Part shown: piece by piece, positions 16,330-25,514 of the stretch | Layout of the letters: every line of letters begins with the position of its first letter | Position numbering within the stretch: position 1 is the first letter of the stretch | Source of the DNA: Novosphingobium sp. B 225 | GTDB taxonomy: Bacteria; Pseudomonadota; Alphaproteobacteria; Sphingomonadales; Sphingomonadaceae | NCBI RefSeq assembly: GCF_002198665.1 | Contig: NZ_MWLM01000061.1 | Span: 1-48,532 of the forward strand | Reading direction: 5' to 3' | DNA: 48,532 nt | Notes under the pieces: model-generated | Databases searched by the model: none | The model's input: the letters and a program-made list of their open reading frames with translations, nothing else | Told to the model about the DNA's origin: nothing | Position numbers and translations under genes: made by a program

Positions 16330-17703
16330 GTGATATCCCAGATCCTGCTTCTGGTAGTACTTGGCCTGGGTGCGGTCGGCTGGTTTGTCGGCCGCGCCCG
16401 GGCCAAGGGCCTGTTTACCGGCCGCCACTCCCTGGCGGCGGTGCCCAGCTATCATGGCTGGCACCTGGCGCTGTGGGCGCTGATCCCGGCTCTGCTGGTC
16501 TGGGCCGTGTGGAGCGGGATCGCACCGGGGCTGGTGCGTGAAGCCGTGCTGGCCGATCCGGCAGCGGCCAGCCTGCCCGCTTTCGACATGGAACGCGACG
16601 CGATTCTGGCCGAGGCTCAGGCTTTGGCCAGCGATCCTGGCGCTGCCGTGTTCAATGCCAAGGCTGCGCCGCTGGCCAGCGTGTTTCAGGCTGCGCAAAC
16701 CAGGATCTGGTTGGCCGGCGCGGCGCTGACTCTGCTGACGTTGTTTGCGGGAGCGGCCTGGGGTTACAGCCGCGTGTCAGCCGCCTTCCCCGCGCGCACC
16801 AGAGTTGAACGCGCGGCACTGATCGGCCTGCTGGTGGCTTCTTTGGTGGCGATCCTGACCACCGCCGGGATCGTCGCCTCGCTACTTTATGAAACCGGGC
16901 TGTTCTTTAGTTACGTTTCCCCGATCGACTTCCTGACCGGCACCCATTGGGCGCCGCGGGTTGGGGTCGATGCCGAACTCGGCAAGGATTTCGGCGCAGT
17001 ACCGCTGTTCTGGGGCACGCTGTACATCGGCGCGGTAATCGCCATGCTCGTGGCCATCCCGCTGGGATTGATGAGTGCGGTGTTCCTGACCCAGTATGCC
17101 AGCCCGACCCTGCGCAAATGGCTCAAGCCGATGCTGGAGATTCTCGCAGGGATACCGACCGTGGTCTATGGTTATTTCGCTGCACTGACCGTTGCTCCGC
17201 AAGTGCGCGATTTCGCTGCCTGGATGGGCATGGCCAACCCCTCGACCGAAAGCGCGCTCGCGGCTGGCATGGTCATGGGGGTGATGATCATCCCCTTTGT
17301 CTCGTCAATGGCGGATGATTCCATTGCCGCGGTGCCGCAGGCAATGCGCGATGGCAGTCTGGCGATGGGCGCGACCAAATCCGAAACGATCAAGCGAGTG
17401 CTGCTGCCTGCTGCCCTGCCCGGGATCGTCGCGGGCGTGATGCTCGCGATCAGCCGGGCGATCGGGGAAACCATGATCGTGGTTATGGCTGCGGGCGCCG
17501 CCGCGCGGCTATCCGCCAATCCGTTCGACAGCATGACCACGGTCACTTTCCAGATCGTGCAGCTGCTGACCGGCGATCAGGAATTTGACAGCGCCAAGAC
17601 CTTGTCCGCCTTTGCCCTGGGGCTGGTGCTGTTCATGGTGACCCTGGCGCTCAACGTGGTCGCGCTGCGCGTGGTCAAGCGATACCGGGAAGCTTATGAA
17701 TAG
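16330..17703 (+). CDS. pstC: Phosphate ABC transporter permease PstC (long form)
   Basis: Inner-membrane permease subunit of the Pst transporter, 457 residues from a GTG start. It is longer than classical PstC (about 320): the first 150-170 residues hold extra membrane segments and a periplasmic-type loop. The core permease starts near the FLTGTHWAP segment and includes the ABC-coupling EAA loop (MGATKSETIKRVLLPAALPG). This long form is usual in alphaproteobacteria. Its end overlaps the start of pstA. Confidence 0.93.
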   Translation: MISQILLLVVLGLGAVGWFVGRARAKGLFTGRHSLAAVPSYHGWHLALWALIPALLVWAVWSGIAPGLVREAVLADPAAASLPAFDMERDAILAEAQALASDPGAAVFNAKAAPLASVFQAAQTRIWLAGAALTLLTLFAGAAWGYSRVSAAFPARTRVERAALIGLLVASLVAILTTAGIVASLLYETGLFFSYVSPIDFLTGTHWAPRVGVDAELGKDFGAVPLFWGTLYIGAVIAMLVAIPLGLMSAVFLTQYASPTLRKWLKPMLEILAGIPTVVYGYFAALTVAPQVRDFAAWMGMANPSTESALAAGMVMGVMIIPFVSSMADDSIAAVPQAMRDGSLAMGATKSETIKRVLLPAALPGIVAGVMLAISRAIGETMIVVMAAGAAARLSANPFDSMTTVTFQIVQLLTGDQEFDSAKTLSAFALGLVLFMVTLALNVVALRVVKRYREAYE

Positions 17704-18583
17704 TCTGTGGCAAGAAGATCGCATGAAGCGGCGTCTGGCAAGCCGCCACGCGGCGGAGCGGCGTTTCCGGCTGTTCGGGCTGGGCGCGATCGCGCTCAGC
17801 CTGGCGTTCCTCGCTTATCTGCTGTTCACCATGCTGCGGAGCGGACTGGGCGGGCTTGACTGGGCCTTCCTGACCGGATCGGATTCAACCGAGGCCAGCG
17901 TGGCCGGGATCTGGGGTGCGGCGAAGGGTTCGATTCTGACCATGGGCGTCACGCTTGCCCTGTCATTCCCGCTGGGCGTGCTCGCAGCCGTCTATCTTGA
18001 GGAATTCGCACCCAAAGGGCAGCGCTGGGTCGAATGGGTCGAGGTGTCGATCAACAACCTGGCCGCCGTGCCTTCGATCATTTTCGGTCTGCTGGGCCTG
18101 GCGGTATTCATCAACACGCTGCATTTGCCGCGCTCCAGCCCGCTGGTGGGCGGTATGACGCTGGCACTGATGACCATGCCGGTGATCGTGATTTCGGGCC
18201 GAAACGCGCTGAAGGCCGTACCACCCTCGATCCGCAATGCTGCATTGGCGGTGGGGGCAAGCCCGGTTCAGGCAACCTTCCATCACGTGCTGCCGCTCGC
18301 ACTGCCCGGGATCCTGACCGGCACGATCATCGGCATGGCCCGCGCATTGGGCGAAACCGCACCCTTGCTGATGATCGGGATGCGCGCTTTCGTTTCCACT
18401 CCGCCTGGCGGGATCACCGATCCGTCCAGCGTCATGCCGATGCAGATTTTCCTGTGGTCGGACGAAATCGATCAGGCCTTTGTCCAGAACACTTCTGCCG
18501 CGATCATCGTGCTGCTGGTTTTGCTGCTGGCGATGAACGGCCTGGCCATCTACCTCCGCAACAAGTTCGAGACCCGCTGGTAG
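17696..18583 (+). CDS. pstA: Phosphate ABC transporter permease PstA
   Basis: Second permease subunit of the Pst transporter, 295 residues with about six transmembrane helices. The coupling loop is GASPVQATFHHVLPLALPG, and ARALGETAPLL is characteristic of PstA. The chosen ATG overlaps pstC by 8 nt; ATG 17723 is a possible alternative, nine residues shorter. pstB starts 6 nt after the stop. Confidence 0.95.
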   Translation: MNSLWQEDRMKRRLASRHAAERRFRLFGLGAIALSLAFLAYLLFTMLRSGLGGLDWAFLTGSDSTEASVAGIWGAAKGSILTMGVTLALSFPLGVLAAVYLEEFAPKGQRWVEWVEVSINNLAAVPSIIFGLLGLAVFINTLHLPRSSPLVGGMTLALMTMPVIVISGRNALKAVPPSIRNAALAVGASPVQATFHHVLPLALPGILTGTIIGMARALGETAPLLMIGMRAFVSTPPGGITDPSSVMPMQIFLWSDEIDQAFVQNTSAAIIVLLVLLLAMNGLAIYLRNKFETRW

Positions 18584-18589
18584 GACCCC

Positions 18590-19357
18590 ATGACCACACC
18601 CCAACTCAAGATCACGGCCAAGGGCGTCAACGTCTTCTATGGCGAAAAACAAGCCATCAACGATGTCTCGATCGAGATATCGACCGGCGCCGTCACCGCC
18701 TTTATCGGTCCGTCGGGCTGCGGGAAGAGCACGTTCCTGCGCACGCTCAACCGGATGAACGATACCATCGCCGGGTGCCGGGTAACTGGCCAGATCAGCC
18801 TGGACGGGCAGGACATCTATGCCAGCGGCATGGACGTGGTCGAACTGCGCGCTCGGGTCGGGATGGTGTTCCAGAAGCCCAACCCTTTCCCCAAATCGAT
18901 CTATGAAAACGTCGCCTATGGCCCGCGCATCCACGGGCTGGCGGCAGACAAGGCCGAAATGGACGCGGTGGTCGAAAAGTCGCTGCGCCGCGCCGGATTG
19001 TGGGACGAAGTCAAGGACCGCCTGCAAGACGCAGGCACAGCGCTTTCAGGCGGACAGCAGCAGCGGCTGTGTATCGCCCGCGCGATCGCGGTCAGCCCTG
19101 AAGTGATTTTGATGGACGAACCGTGTTCAGCACTCGATCCGATCGCCACAGCGCGGATCGAGGAACTGATCGACGAACTGAAGAACCGCTATGCGATCGT
19201 CATCGTCACCCATTCGATGCAGCAGGCCGCGCGCGTTTCACAGCGGACCGCCTTTTTCCACCTGGGAACCATGGTGGAATATGGCGACACGTCGCAGATT
19301 TTCACCAATCCGAGCGAAGAGCGCACCAAGGATTATATCACTGGCCGTTACGGCTGA
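18590..19357 (+). CDS. pstB: Phosphate ABC transporter ATP-binding protein
   Basis: ATPase that powers the Pst transporter, 255 residues. It shows Walker [10 protein letters not shown] (40-48), a Q-loop in [16 protein letters not shown], signature LSGGQQQR (152-159), Walker B VILMDEP (172-178) and the PstB-typical [13 protein letters not shown] segment at 49-57. All catalytic elements are intact. It lies between pstA and phoU with short gaps. Confidence 0.97.
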   Translation: MTTPQLKITAKGVNVFYGEKQAINDVSIEISTGAVTAFIGPSGCGKSTFLRTLNRMNDTIAGCRVTGQISLDGQDIYASGMDVVELRARVGMVFQKPNPFPKSIYENVAYGPRIHGLAADKAEMDAVVEKSLRRAGLWDEVKDRLQDAGTALSGGQQQRLCIARAIAVSPEVILMDEPCSALDPIATARIEELIDELKNRYAIVIVTHSMQQAARVSQRTAFFHLGTMVEYGDTSQIFTNPSEERTKDYITGRYG

Positions 19358-19368
19358 GGAACTGAATC

Positions 19369-20061
19369 ATGGCCGAACATACCGTCAAGGCATTCGACAA
19401 CGAAATCACCCAGCTGCGCGGCCTGATCGCGGAAATGGGGGGGCTCGCCGAAGTGGCGATCCGCGATGCGATCACTGCGCTCGTCAGGCATGACGAAGTG
19501 CTGGCCAATACCGTGGTGCTGGCCGATACCCGGCTTGACGCGCTGGAGGCCGAAGTGGACCGGCTGGCGGTGCGGATCATCGCACTGCGCGCGCCGATGG
19601 CCGATGACCTGCGTGATGTCATCGCCGCACTGAAAATCTCGGGCGTGATCGAACGGATCGGTGACTATTCCAAGAACATCGCCAAGCGCGTTGGCCAGAT
19701 CGAACGGCTCAAGAAGTTCGAACCGCTGACGCTGATTCCGGCCATGGCCGATATCGCCCAGGGCATGGTCCGTGATGTGCTCAACGCTTATGGCGCTCGC
19801 GATGCGGAACTGGCGGTCGAAGTGATCGAGCGCGATGAAAAGCTCGACAATTTCTACGACAGCATCTTCCGCAACCTGGTGGCGCACATGATGGAAAACC
19901 CGGCAACCATTTCCAGCGCGGCGCAGCTGCTGTTCATCACCCGCAACATCGAACGGATCGGCGACCACGCCACCAACGTTGCCGAAATGGTCTACTATGC
20001 AGCCACCGGACAATACCACGCCGGGCGCGAACCCGGCAGGCGCGACGAGCAGGACAGCTGA
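19369..20061 (+). CDS. phoU: Phosphate signalling regulator PhoU
   Basis: PhoU is a peripheral protein of two three-helix PhoU domains that links Pst transport state to PhoR and keeps the regulon off in phosphate excess. The 230-residue product has the paired family motifs: RAPMADDLRDVIAALKISGVIERIGDY-type helix in the first repeat (about 80-106) and the matching LFITRNIERIGDHATNVAE at the end of the second. Its stop overlaps the phoB start (TGATG). Confidence 0.95.
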   Translation: MAEHTVKAFDNEITQLRGLIAEMGGLAEVAIRDAITALVRHDEVLANTVVLADTRLDALEAEVDRLAVRIIALRAPMADDLRDVIAALKISGVIERIGDYSKNIAKRVGQIERLKKFEPLTLIPAMADIAQGMVRDVLNAYGARDAELAVEVIERDEKLDNFYDSIFRNLVAHMMENPATISSAAQLLFITRNIERIGDHATNVAEMVYYAATGQYHAGREPGRRDEQDS

Positions 20062-20750
20062 TGGCCCTTTCTGTCCTCATCGTCGAGGATGAAGCCGCCT
20101 TGTCAGGGCTGCTGGAATGGCATTTCAAGTCTGAAGGCTATGACGTGCGCGTGACCCCGGACGGTGAGGAAGCGCTGCTGATGGTGCGCGAAAGCCAGCC
20201 CGATCTGATCGTGCTGGACTGGATGGTGGAAAGCCTGCCGGGAATCGAAGTGTGCCGCCAACTGCGCCGCGCCAAGGAAACCGCACGCCTGCCGATCCTG
20301 ATGCTGACCGCGCGCGGCGAAGAGGAAGACCGGATCCGCGGTTTGAAGACCGGAGCGGATGACTATGTCACCAAGCCGTTTTCACCACGCGAACTGATCG
20401 CCCGGGCCGAAGCCCTGCTGCGCCGCAGCCGCCCTGCACTGGAAGACGGAGTGCTGCGGGTCAGCGATCTTGAGCTTGATCCGATCGCCCACCGGGTCCG
20501 GCGCGCGGGCGAGGCGCTCAAGCTTGGCCCAACCGAATTCCGGCTGCTGCGCCACTTTATGGAACGCCCTGGCCGGGTCCATTCCCGCGCCCAGCTGATC
20601 GACGCGGTCTGGGGCATGGACCGCGACATTGATGAACGCACGGTCGATGTCCATGTCCGGCGCCTGCGCCAGGCGATTGATCGCGACGGCCAGGACAGCC
20701 TGATCCGCACCGTTCGCGCGGCAGGCTATGCGATCGAGTTTGCAGGCTGA
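20061..20750 (+). CDS. phoB: Phosphate-regulon response regulator PhoB
   Basis: OmpR-family regulator phosphorylated by PhoR; binds PHO boxes such as the one at 15205-15222. The 229-residue product has receiver acidic residues E9-D10, phospho-acceptor Asp53 (VLDWM), Thr83 and Lys105 (TKPF), then a winged-helix domain from about residue 130 (LGPTEFRLLRHFMERPGRV; RTVDVHVRRLRQAI). ATG overlaps the phoU stop by one base, so the two are translationally coupled. Confidence 0.95.
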   Translation: MALSVLIVEDEAALSGLLEWHFKSEGYDVRVTPDGEEALLMVRESQPDLIVLDWMVESLPGIEVCRQLRRAKETARLPILMLTARGEEEDRIRGLKTGADDYVTKPFSPRELIARAEALLRRSRPALEDGVLRVSDLELDPIAHRVRRAGEALKLGPTEFRLLRHFMERPGRVHSRAQLIDAVWGMDRDIDERTVDVHVRRLRQAIDRDGQDSLIRTVRAAGYAIEFAG

Positions 20751-20787
20751 TACATCTCCGGCATTGAATTGTCGGCCCATTGGCGCG

Positions 20788-22812
20788 ATGGCCCGTAGCG
20801 TGATGCACCGCCTTCCGATCTTCGCCCTGCCTCTGCTGGCCCTGCCCGTTGCCGCGCTGGCGGACGAAGCAACCCCGCTCGAGATCGTCGTCACCGGGCA
20901 GGGTCTTGACCGCAGCCAGAGTGATCCGGTGTTTGGCACCGTCACCATTGACAGCGCCCGCAGTGCTGCCTCGGCCTCCGGGCGGCTGGAGGACGTGCTG
21001 TCCGCCGTCGCAGGTTTCCAGCAGTTCCGCCGATCAGACAGCCGTTCGGCCAATCCTTCGGCGCAGGGCGCAACCTTTCGCGGGCTGGGCGGCAATGCCA
21101 CCAGCCGGACCCTGATGCTGCTTGACGGAGTGCCGCAGGCCGATCCGTTTTTTGGCTACATTCCGTTCTCAGCGCTTGCGCCCGAACGGCTGCGTGCCGC
21201 CTATGTCACGCGCGGCGGCGGATCGGGCGCGTTCGGGGCCGGTGCGGTGGCGGGCACGATCGACCTGGTCAGTGCCGGGGCGGGAGAGCTGGCCCTGCTC
21301 TCCGCCCGGGGCCTGATGAACGATCGCGGCGAAAGTGAGCTGACGGCCACGCTCGCGCCCGAACTGGGTGGCGGCTTCGCTGTGCTGTCCGGTCGATGGG
21401 ACCGGGGCCAGGGGTTTTTCACCACCCCGCCAGCACAGCGCGTTCCCGCCAGCACTCGCGCGCGGTACGACAGCTGGAGCGCAGCGGCCCGCGCGGTTGC
21501 GCCGCTTGCCCCCGACATCGAATTGCAGGCGCGTGTGGCGGCCTTCAATGACCAGCGCGTGCTGCGCTTTGCCGGGGCCAATACCGCCAGCAGCGGGCAG
21601 GATGCCAGCCTGCGGCTGGTTGGCAAGGGCGCGTGGCAGTTCGATGCCCTGGCCTATGTCCAGGCGCGCGATTTTTCCAACGTGGTGATCAGCGCGACCA
21701 GCTTTCGCAAGACGCTGGATCAGTATGCGACCCCTTCGACCGGACTTGGCGCCAAGCTGGAACTGCGCCCGCCGCTGGCGGCGGGCCACGAACTGCGGCT
21801 GGGGCTCGATTGGCGGCGCGGGACCGGGCGGACGCAGGAAGTGGCTTATAACGCCGGCACTGGCGCGGTAACGGCGCGCCGCCGCGCGGGCGGTCGCAAT
21901 AGCGACCTCGGGCTCTATCTGGAGGACACCTGGAAACTGGGTGCGCTGCAGCTGACCGGCGGGCTGCGCGCCGATCGCTGGACGATCGCGGATGGTTCTT
22001 ACCGCGAATCCAATGCGGCGGGAGCGCCGACCATCACCAATCTTTTCGCCAACCGCAGCGGCTGGCAAGCAAGCTGGCGCGGCGGGGCGCGGCTGGAACT
22101 CACCCCCATGCTGATGCTGCGCGGCGCAGCCTATACTGGACTGCGCCAGCCCACGCTCAACGAGCTGTACCGGCCATTCGCGGTCTTCCCCGTCACCACC
22201 CGCGCCAATGCAGCGCTGGTCAATGAAGACCTGCTGGGGTTCGAAGCCGGGTTCGATCTGACCCCGGCAGCTGGTGTCAAACTGATTGCAACCCTGTTCG
22301 ACAACAAAGTCCGCCATGCGATTGCCAACGTCACCATCGGCACCAACCTGCGCGAACGCCGCAATGTCGATGCTGTTCATTCGCGCGGGCTGGAATTCGA
22401 TGCCAGCGCGCCTCTTGGCCCGCTGCAGTTCGATGGCAGTCTGGCACTGATCCAGGCCAAAGTGGAGGCCAGCGGCAGTTCCGCGGCGCTGAATGGCATG
22501 CGTCCCGCGCAGGTTCCCAAGGTCGCGGCGAGTGGCACGCTTTCATGGGTACCTGCAGCGGGCTGGCTGCTAGCCGCGACGGTCAAGCACACCGGTTCGC
22601 AGTTCGAAGATGATCTCCAGACCGACCGCCTGCCGGCTGCAACCACGCTCGACGCTGTGTTGCGTGTGCCGCTTGGCAGGCGGCTGACCGTGCTGCTGCG
22701 GGGTGAGAATCTGACCGATGTGACCGTGGTGACCCGCAATCAGGCCGGATCGCAGGATTACGGCACTCCTCGCACCATCTGGTTCGGGTTGAACCTTGCC
22801 CTGGGGCGCTGA
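20788..22812 (+). CDS. TonB-dependent outer-membrane receptor downstream of phoB
   Basis: An outer-membrane active transporter of about 674 residues. It has a signal peptide (RLPIFALPLLALPVAALA|DE), a TonB-box-like LEIVVTGQ just after it, a plug domain with FRGLGGNATSRTLMLLDGVP and a C-terminal barrel ending in aromatic-rich strands (RTIWFGLNLALGR). The size is like BtuB/FepA-type receptors. Neither the 20788 nor the 20803 ATG has a clear ribosome-binding site. It starts only 37 nt after phoB on the same strand, so co-transcription with the pho cluster is plausible; substrate unknown. Confidence 0.85.
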   Translation: MARSVMHRLPIFALPLLALPVAALADEATPLEIVVTGQGLDRSQSDPVFGTVTIDSARSAASASGRLEDVLSAVAGFQQFRRSDSRSANPSAQGATFRGLGGNATSRTLMLLDGVPQADPFFGYIPFSALAPERLRAAYVTRGGGSGAFGAGAVAGTIDLVSAGAGELALLSARGLMNDRGESELTATLAPELGGGFAVLSGRWDRGQGFFTTPPAQRVPASTRARYDSWSAAARAVAPLAPDIELQARVAAFNDQRVLRFAGANTASSGQDASLRLVGKGAWQFDALAYVQARDFSNVVISATSFRKTLDQYATPSTGLGAKLELRPPLAAGHELRLGLDWRRGTGRTQEVAYNAGTGAVTARRRAGGRNSDLGLYLEDTWKLGALQLTGGLRADRWTIADGSYRESNAAGAPTITNLFANRSGWQASWRGGARLELTPMLMLRGAAYTGLRQPTLNELYRPFAVFPVTTRANAALVNEDLLGFEAGFDLTPAAGVKLIATLFDNKVRHAIANVTIGTNLRERRNVDAVHSRGLEFDASAPLGPLQFDGSLALIQAKVEASGSSAALNGMRPAQVPKVAASGTLSWVPAAGWLLAATVKHTGSQFEDDLQTDRLPAATTLDAVLRVPLGRRLTVLLRGENLTDVTVVTRNQAGSQDYGTPRTIWFGLNLALGR

Positions 22813-22881
22813 CGCCGGGGGCATTCCCTTTTTGTCAGACGCGCTCTAAACCGGTTTCAAACCCGAACCGGAGAGAACCCC

Positions 22882-23655
22882 ATGGCCACTCAGCTCAGCG
22901 CGCACACCCGCAATCTCGATTGCAGTGAAGAGGAGTGGCAAGCGCGCCAGCAGCTGGCCGCCTGTTATCGGGTGTTCGATCACCTCGGCTGGTCGGAATC
23001 GATCTACAACCACATCTCGGTCAAGGTGCCAGGTGAGGAAGGCGCGTTCCTGATCAACCCTTATGGCCTGCTGTACAGCGAGGTTTGCGCCAGCAACCTG
23101 GTGAAGATCGATATTGACGGCAATACCCTGGATGGCAGCCCGTTCCCGGTCAACAAGGCCGGCTTCGTCCAGCACAGCCTGTTCCACCGCAACATTCCCT
23201 GGGCCCACGCGATCGTCCACACCCACACCACCGCGACGATGGCGGTGTGCAGTCTGGAAGGCGGCTTGCAGCCCGTGAATTTCTATGCCTGCAATTTCAT
23301 CGGACGGCTGGCCTATCACGATTTCGAAGGGATCACCGTGCGCGCCGAGGAAGGCGAACGACTGCTGCAGAACCTGGGCGACAAACGGGTGCTGATGCTG
23401 AAAAACCACGGACCGGTGATCCTGGGCCGCTCGATCCCGGAAATCTTCATCATGCACTGGTCGCTGCAACGCGCCTGCGAGATCCAGCTGGCGGTGATGG
23501 CAGCGGGTCAGCCCACGGTCATTCCGGACGAAGTTGTCGCCATTCACCAGCGCGACTTGCACGAGGCCAATGTTCCCGGCCATCAGCCCGGCGGCGCGGA
23601 TTTTGACGCCTGGGTACGACGGATCGACAAGATCGACCGCAGCTGGCGCGATTGA
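22882..23655 (+). CDS. Class II aldolase/adducin family protein
   Basis: A 257-residue zinc-dependent class II aldolase-fold protein. The metal-binding motif is HTH (H113-T-H115 in AIVHTHTTATM) with a third His at 176 (LKNHGPVI); SxRxP-like substrate regions are weak. Members include fuculose-phosphate aldolase, ribulose-phosphate epimerase relatives and many uncharacterised proteins; the closest named group cannot be told by eye. A GGAGAG ribosome-binding site precedes the ATG. It heads a three-gene group with a [2Fe-2S] protein and a flavin oxidoreductase. Confidence 0.85.
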   Translation: MATQLSAHTRNLDCSEEEWQARQQLAACYRVFDHLGWSESIYNHISVKVPGEEGAFLINPYGLLYSEVCASNLVKIDIDGNTLDGSPFPVNKAGFVQHSLFHRNIPWAHAIVHTHTTATMAVCSLEGGLQPVNFYACNFIGRLAYHDFEGITVRAEEGERLLQNLGDKRVLMLKNHGPVILGRSIPEIFIMHWSLQRACEIQLAVMAAGQPTVIPDEVVAIHQRDLHEANVPGHQPGGADFDAWVRRIDKIDRSWRD

Positions 23656-23669
23656 AGCCCTGACCCGGC

Positions 23670-24209
23670 ATGACCCGTCTGACCATCAACGAGCGGCCCG
23701 TCGAATTCAAGATGGACCCGCAAACGCCCTTGCTGTGGGCACTGCGCGATGCCGCGAACCTGACCGGGACCAAGTATGGCTGCGGCGCGGGGGATTGCGG
23801 GGCCTGCATGGTCCTGATCGATGGTGAGGCGCTGCGCAGCTGTCTGATCTCGCTGGCCGAAGCCGAAGGCCGGGTGGTGACCACGATCGAAGGCCTGTCG
23901 CCCGATCGATCGCACCCGGTGCAGCAGGCCATGGTTGCCGAACAGGCAATCCAGTGCGGTTTCTGCACCCCGGGAATCGTGATTTCGGCGGCGGCGCTGC
24001 TGGCCCGGAATGCTGACCCAACGCCCGAGGACATCAAGGCCGCCGTGCCCAACCTGTGCCGCTGCGGGGTCTATCCGCGGCTGGTCCGCGCAATCCAGCG
24101 CGCTGGCCGGGTAGCGCGGCGGGTAGAGACGATCAGCGCCGCGCCAGCTCCGGGCATCACGCCCGATGATGCCGCGCGCGCTGTGCCGGCAATGAAGCCC
24201 GCACCGTAA
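23670..24209 (+). CDS. Two-[2Fe-2S] oxidoreductase small subunit (xanthine dehydrogenase family)
   Basis: A 179-residue iron-sulfur electron-transfer subunit of molybdenum hydroxylases. The plant-ferredoxin cluster ligands are C38, C43, C46 and C58 (YGCGAGDCGACM, LRSC); the second cluster uses C96, C99, C130 and C132 (QCGFCTPG, LCRCGVYP). This is the arrangement of IorA/CoxS-type subunits. The usual molybdopterin large subunit is not next to it, so it is an orphan here. It follows the aldolase by 14 nt and precedes the flavin oxidoreductase by 24 nt. Confidence 0.88.
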   Translation: MTRLTINERPVEFKMDPQTPLLWALRDAANLTGTKYGCGAGDCGACMVLIDGEALRSCLISLAEAEGRVVTTIEGLSPDRSHPVQQAMVAEQAIQCGFCTPGIVISAAALLARNADPTPEDIKAAVPNLCRCGVYPRLVRAIQRAGRVARRVETISAAPAPGITPDDAARAVPAMKPAP

Positions 24210-24233
24210 CGTACACGCTCAATCGGGGGACAC

Positions 24234-25514
24234 ATGATCGAGACACCGTTGACGCTGCCTTGCGGGGCCGTGCTGCCCAATCGCCTGTCGAAAGCAGCGA
24301 TGACCGAAGGACTCGCCAATCCTCAAGGCTTGCCCACGCCTGAGCTTGAGCGGCTTTACCGGATCTGGGGTGAAGGCGGCGCAGGCCTGTTGCTGAGCGG
24401 CAATGTCCATGTCGATGCCGATCATCTGGAGCGGCCCGGCAATGTGATTGTCGACCGGCCCGGCGATGCCGCGATGATCGACGCCGTGCGCCGCTGGACC
24501 GGAGCCGCCAAAGCGCAGGGCGCGCAGTTCTGGGCGCAGATCAGCCATGCCGGGCGCCAGACGATGAAGCCGGTCAATCCCCGGCCCAAGGCACCATCGG
24601 CGGTCAAATTGGGCCTGCCCGGCGGCCAGTTCGGCGAACCCGTGGCTCTGACCGGCGTGGAGATCACCGAACTGGTGCGCCGCTTTGCCCAGGCAGCGGC
24701 AACTTGTGCCGAGGGCGGGTTTGACGGCGCACAGATCCACGCCGCGCACGGATACCTCATTTCCCAGTTCCTCAGCCCGCGCGCCAACCAGCGCCAGGAC
24801 GAATGGGGCGGCAGCCTGGAGAACCGGGCGCGGTTCCTGCTGGACGTGGTCAAGGCAACCCGGGCCGCGGTGCCTGCCGGGTTCGCGCTGTCGGTCAAGC
24901 TCAACAGCGCGGATTTCCAGCGCGGCGGCTTTGCCTTTGAAGACAGCCTGCAGGTGGCCCGCTGGCTTGAAGCGGCGGGCGTGGATCTGATCGAGATTTC
25001 CGGCGGTACCTATGAACAGCCGCGCCTGCTGGGGCTGGAAGGGATGGAGCCGGTGGAGCAGCCTGGCCTTGCCGCGTCGACCCTCGCGCGGGAGGCCTAT
25101 TTCGTCGATTTCGCGCTGGCGATGAAGGACACGCTGAAAGTGCCCTTGATGGTCACCGGCGGTTTCCGCAGCCGTGCGGCGATGGAGGAAGCGCTGAACC
25201 GGGGCGCAGCCGACGTCATCGGGCTCGGCCGTCCGCTCTGCGCCATGCCCGATGGCGCAGCGCAGTTGCTAAGCGGGCTTGATGTCTTGCCGCGCGCCGA
25301 GGCAGGACTCGCGCTGTTCCCGCCTGCGCTGGGCTTTCTTAAGCGGATCAAGGCCCTGCGTGCGGTTGATAGTTTTGCAGCGCAATACTGGTTCTATTGC
25401 CAGATCTATGCACTGGGCCGCACCGGCCAGACCGACCTTGGCAAAAGCGTGTTCTCATCTCTGCTGGAGGTGGAGCGCACCCACAAGGCCTGGCTGAAAG
25501 CGCGGCGCGGTTAG
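24234..25514 (+). CDS. NADH:flavin oxidoreductase / Old Yellow Enzyme family
   Basis: A 426-residue FMN-dependent TIM-barrel oxidoreductase. Family marks are NRLSKAAMTEG near the N-terminus, FWAQISHAGRQT in the middle strand, the HAAHGYLISQFLSPRANQRxDEWGGSLENR stretch and a late VTGGFRSRAAMEEAL FMN-phosphate region. The C-terminal part (from about 345) differs from 2,4-dienoyl-CoA reductases, and no Fe-S or second flavin domain follows. It probably reduces activated double bonds; substrate unknown. Its stop codon overlaps that of the convergent receptor gene. Confidence 0.88.
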   Translation: MIETPLTLPCGAVLPNRLSKAAMTEGLANPQGLPTPELERLYRIWGEGGAGLLLSGNVHVDADHLERPGNVIVDRPGDAAMIDAVRRWTGAAKAQGAQFWAQISHAGRQTMKPVNPRPKAPSAVKLGLPGGQFGEPVALTGVEITELVRRFAQAAATCAEGGFDGAQIHAAHGYLISQFLSPRANQRQDEWGGSLENRARFLLDVVKATRAAVPAGFALSVKLNSADFQRGGFAFEDSLQVARWLEAAGVDLIEISGGTYEQPRLLGLEGMEPVEQPGLAASTLAREAYFVDFALAMKDTLKVPLMVTGGFRSRAAMEEALNRGAADVIGLGRPLCAMPDGAAQLLSGLDVLPRAEAGLALFPPALGFLKRIKALRAVDSFAAQYWFYCQIYALGRTGQTDLGKSVFSSLLEVERTHKAWLKARRG

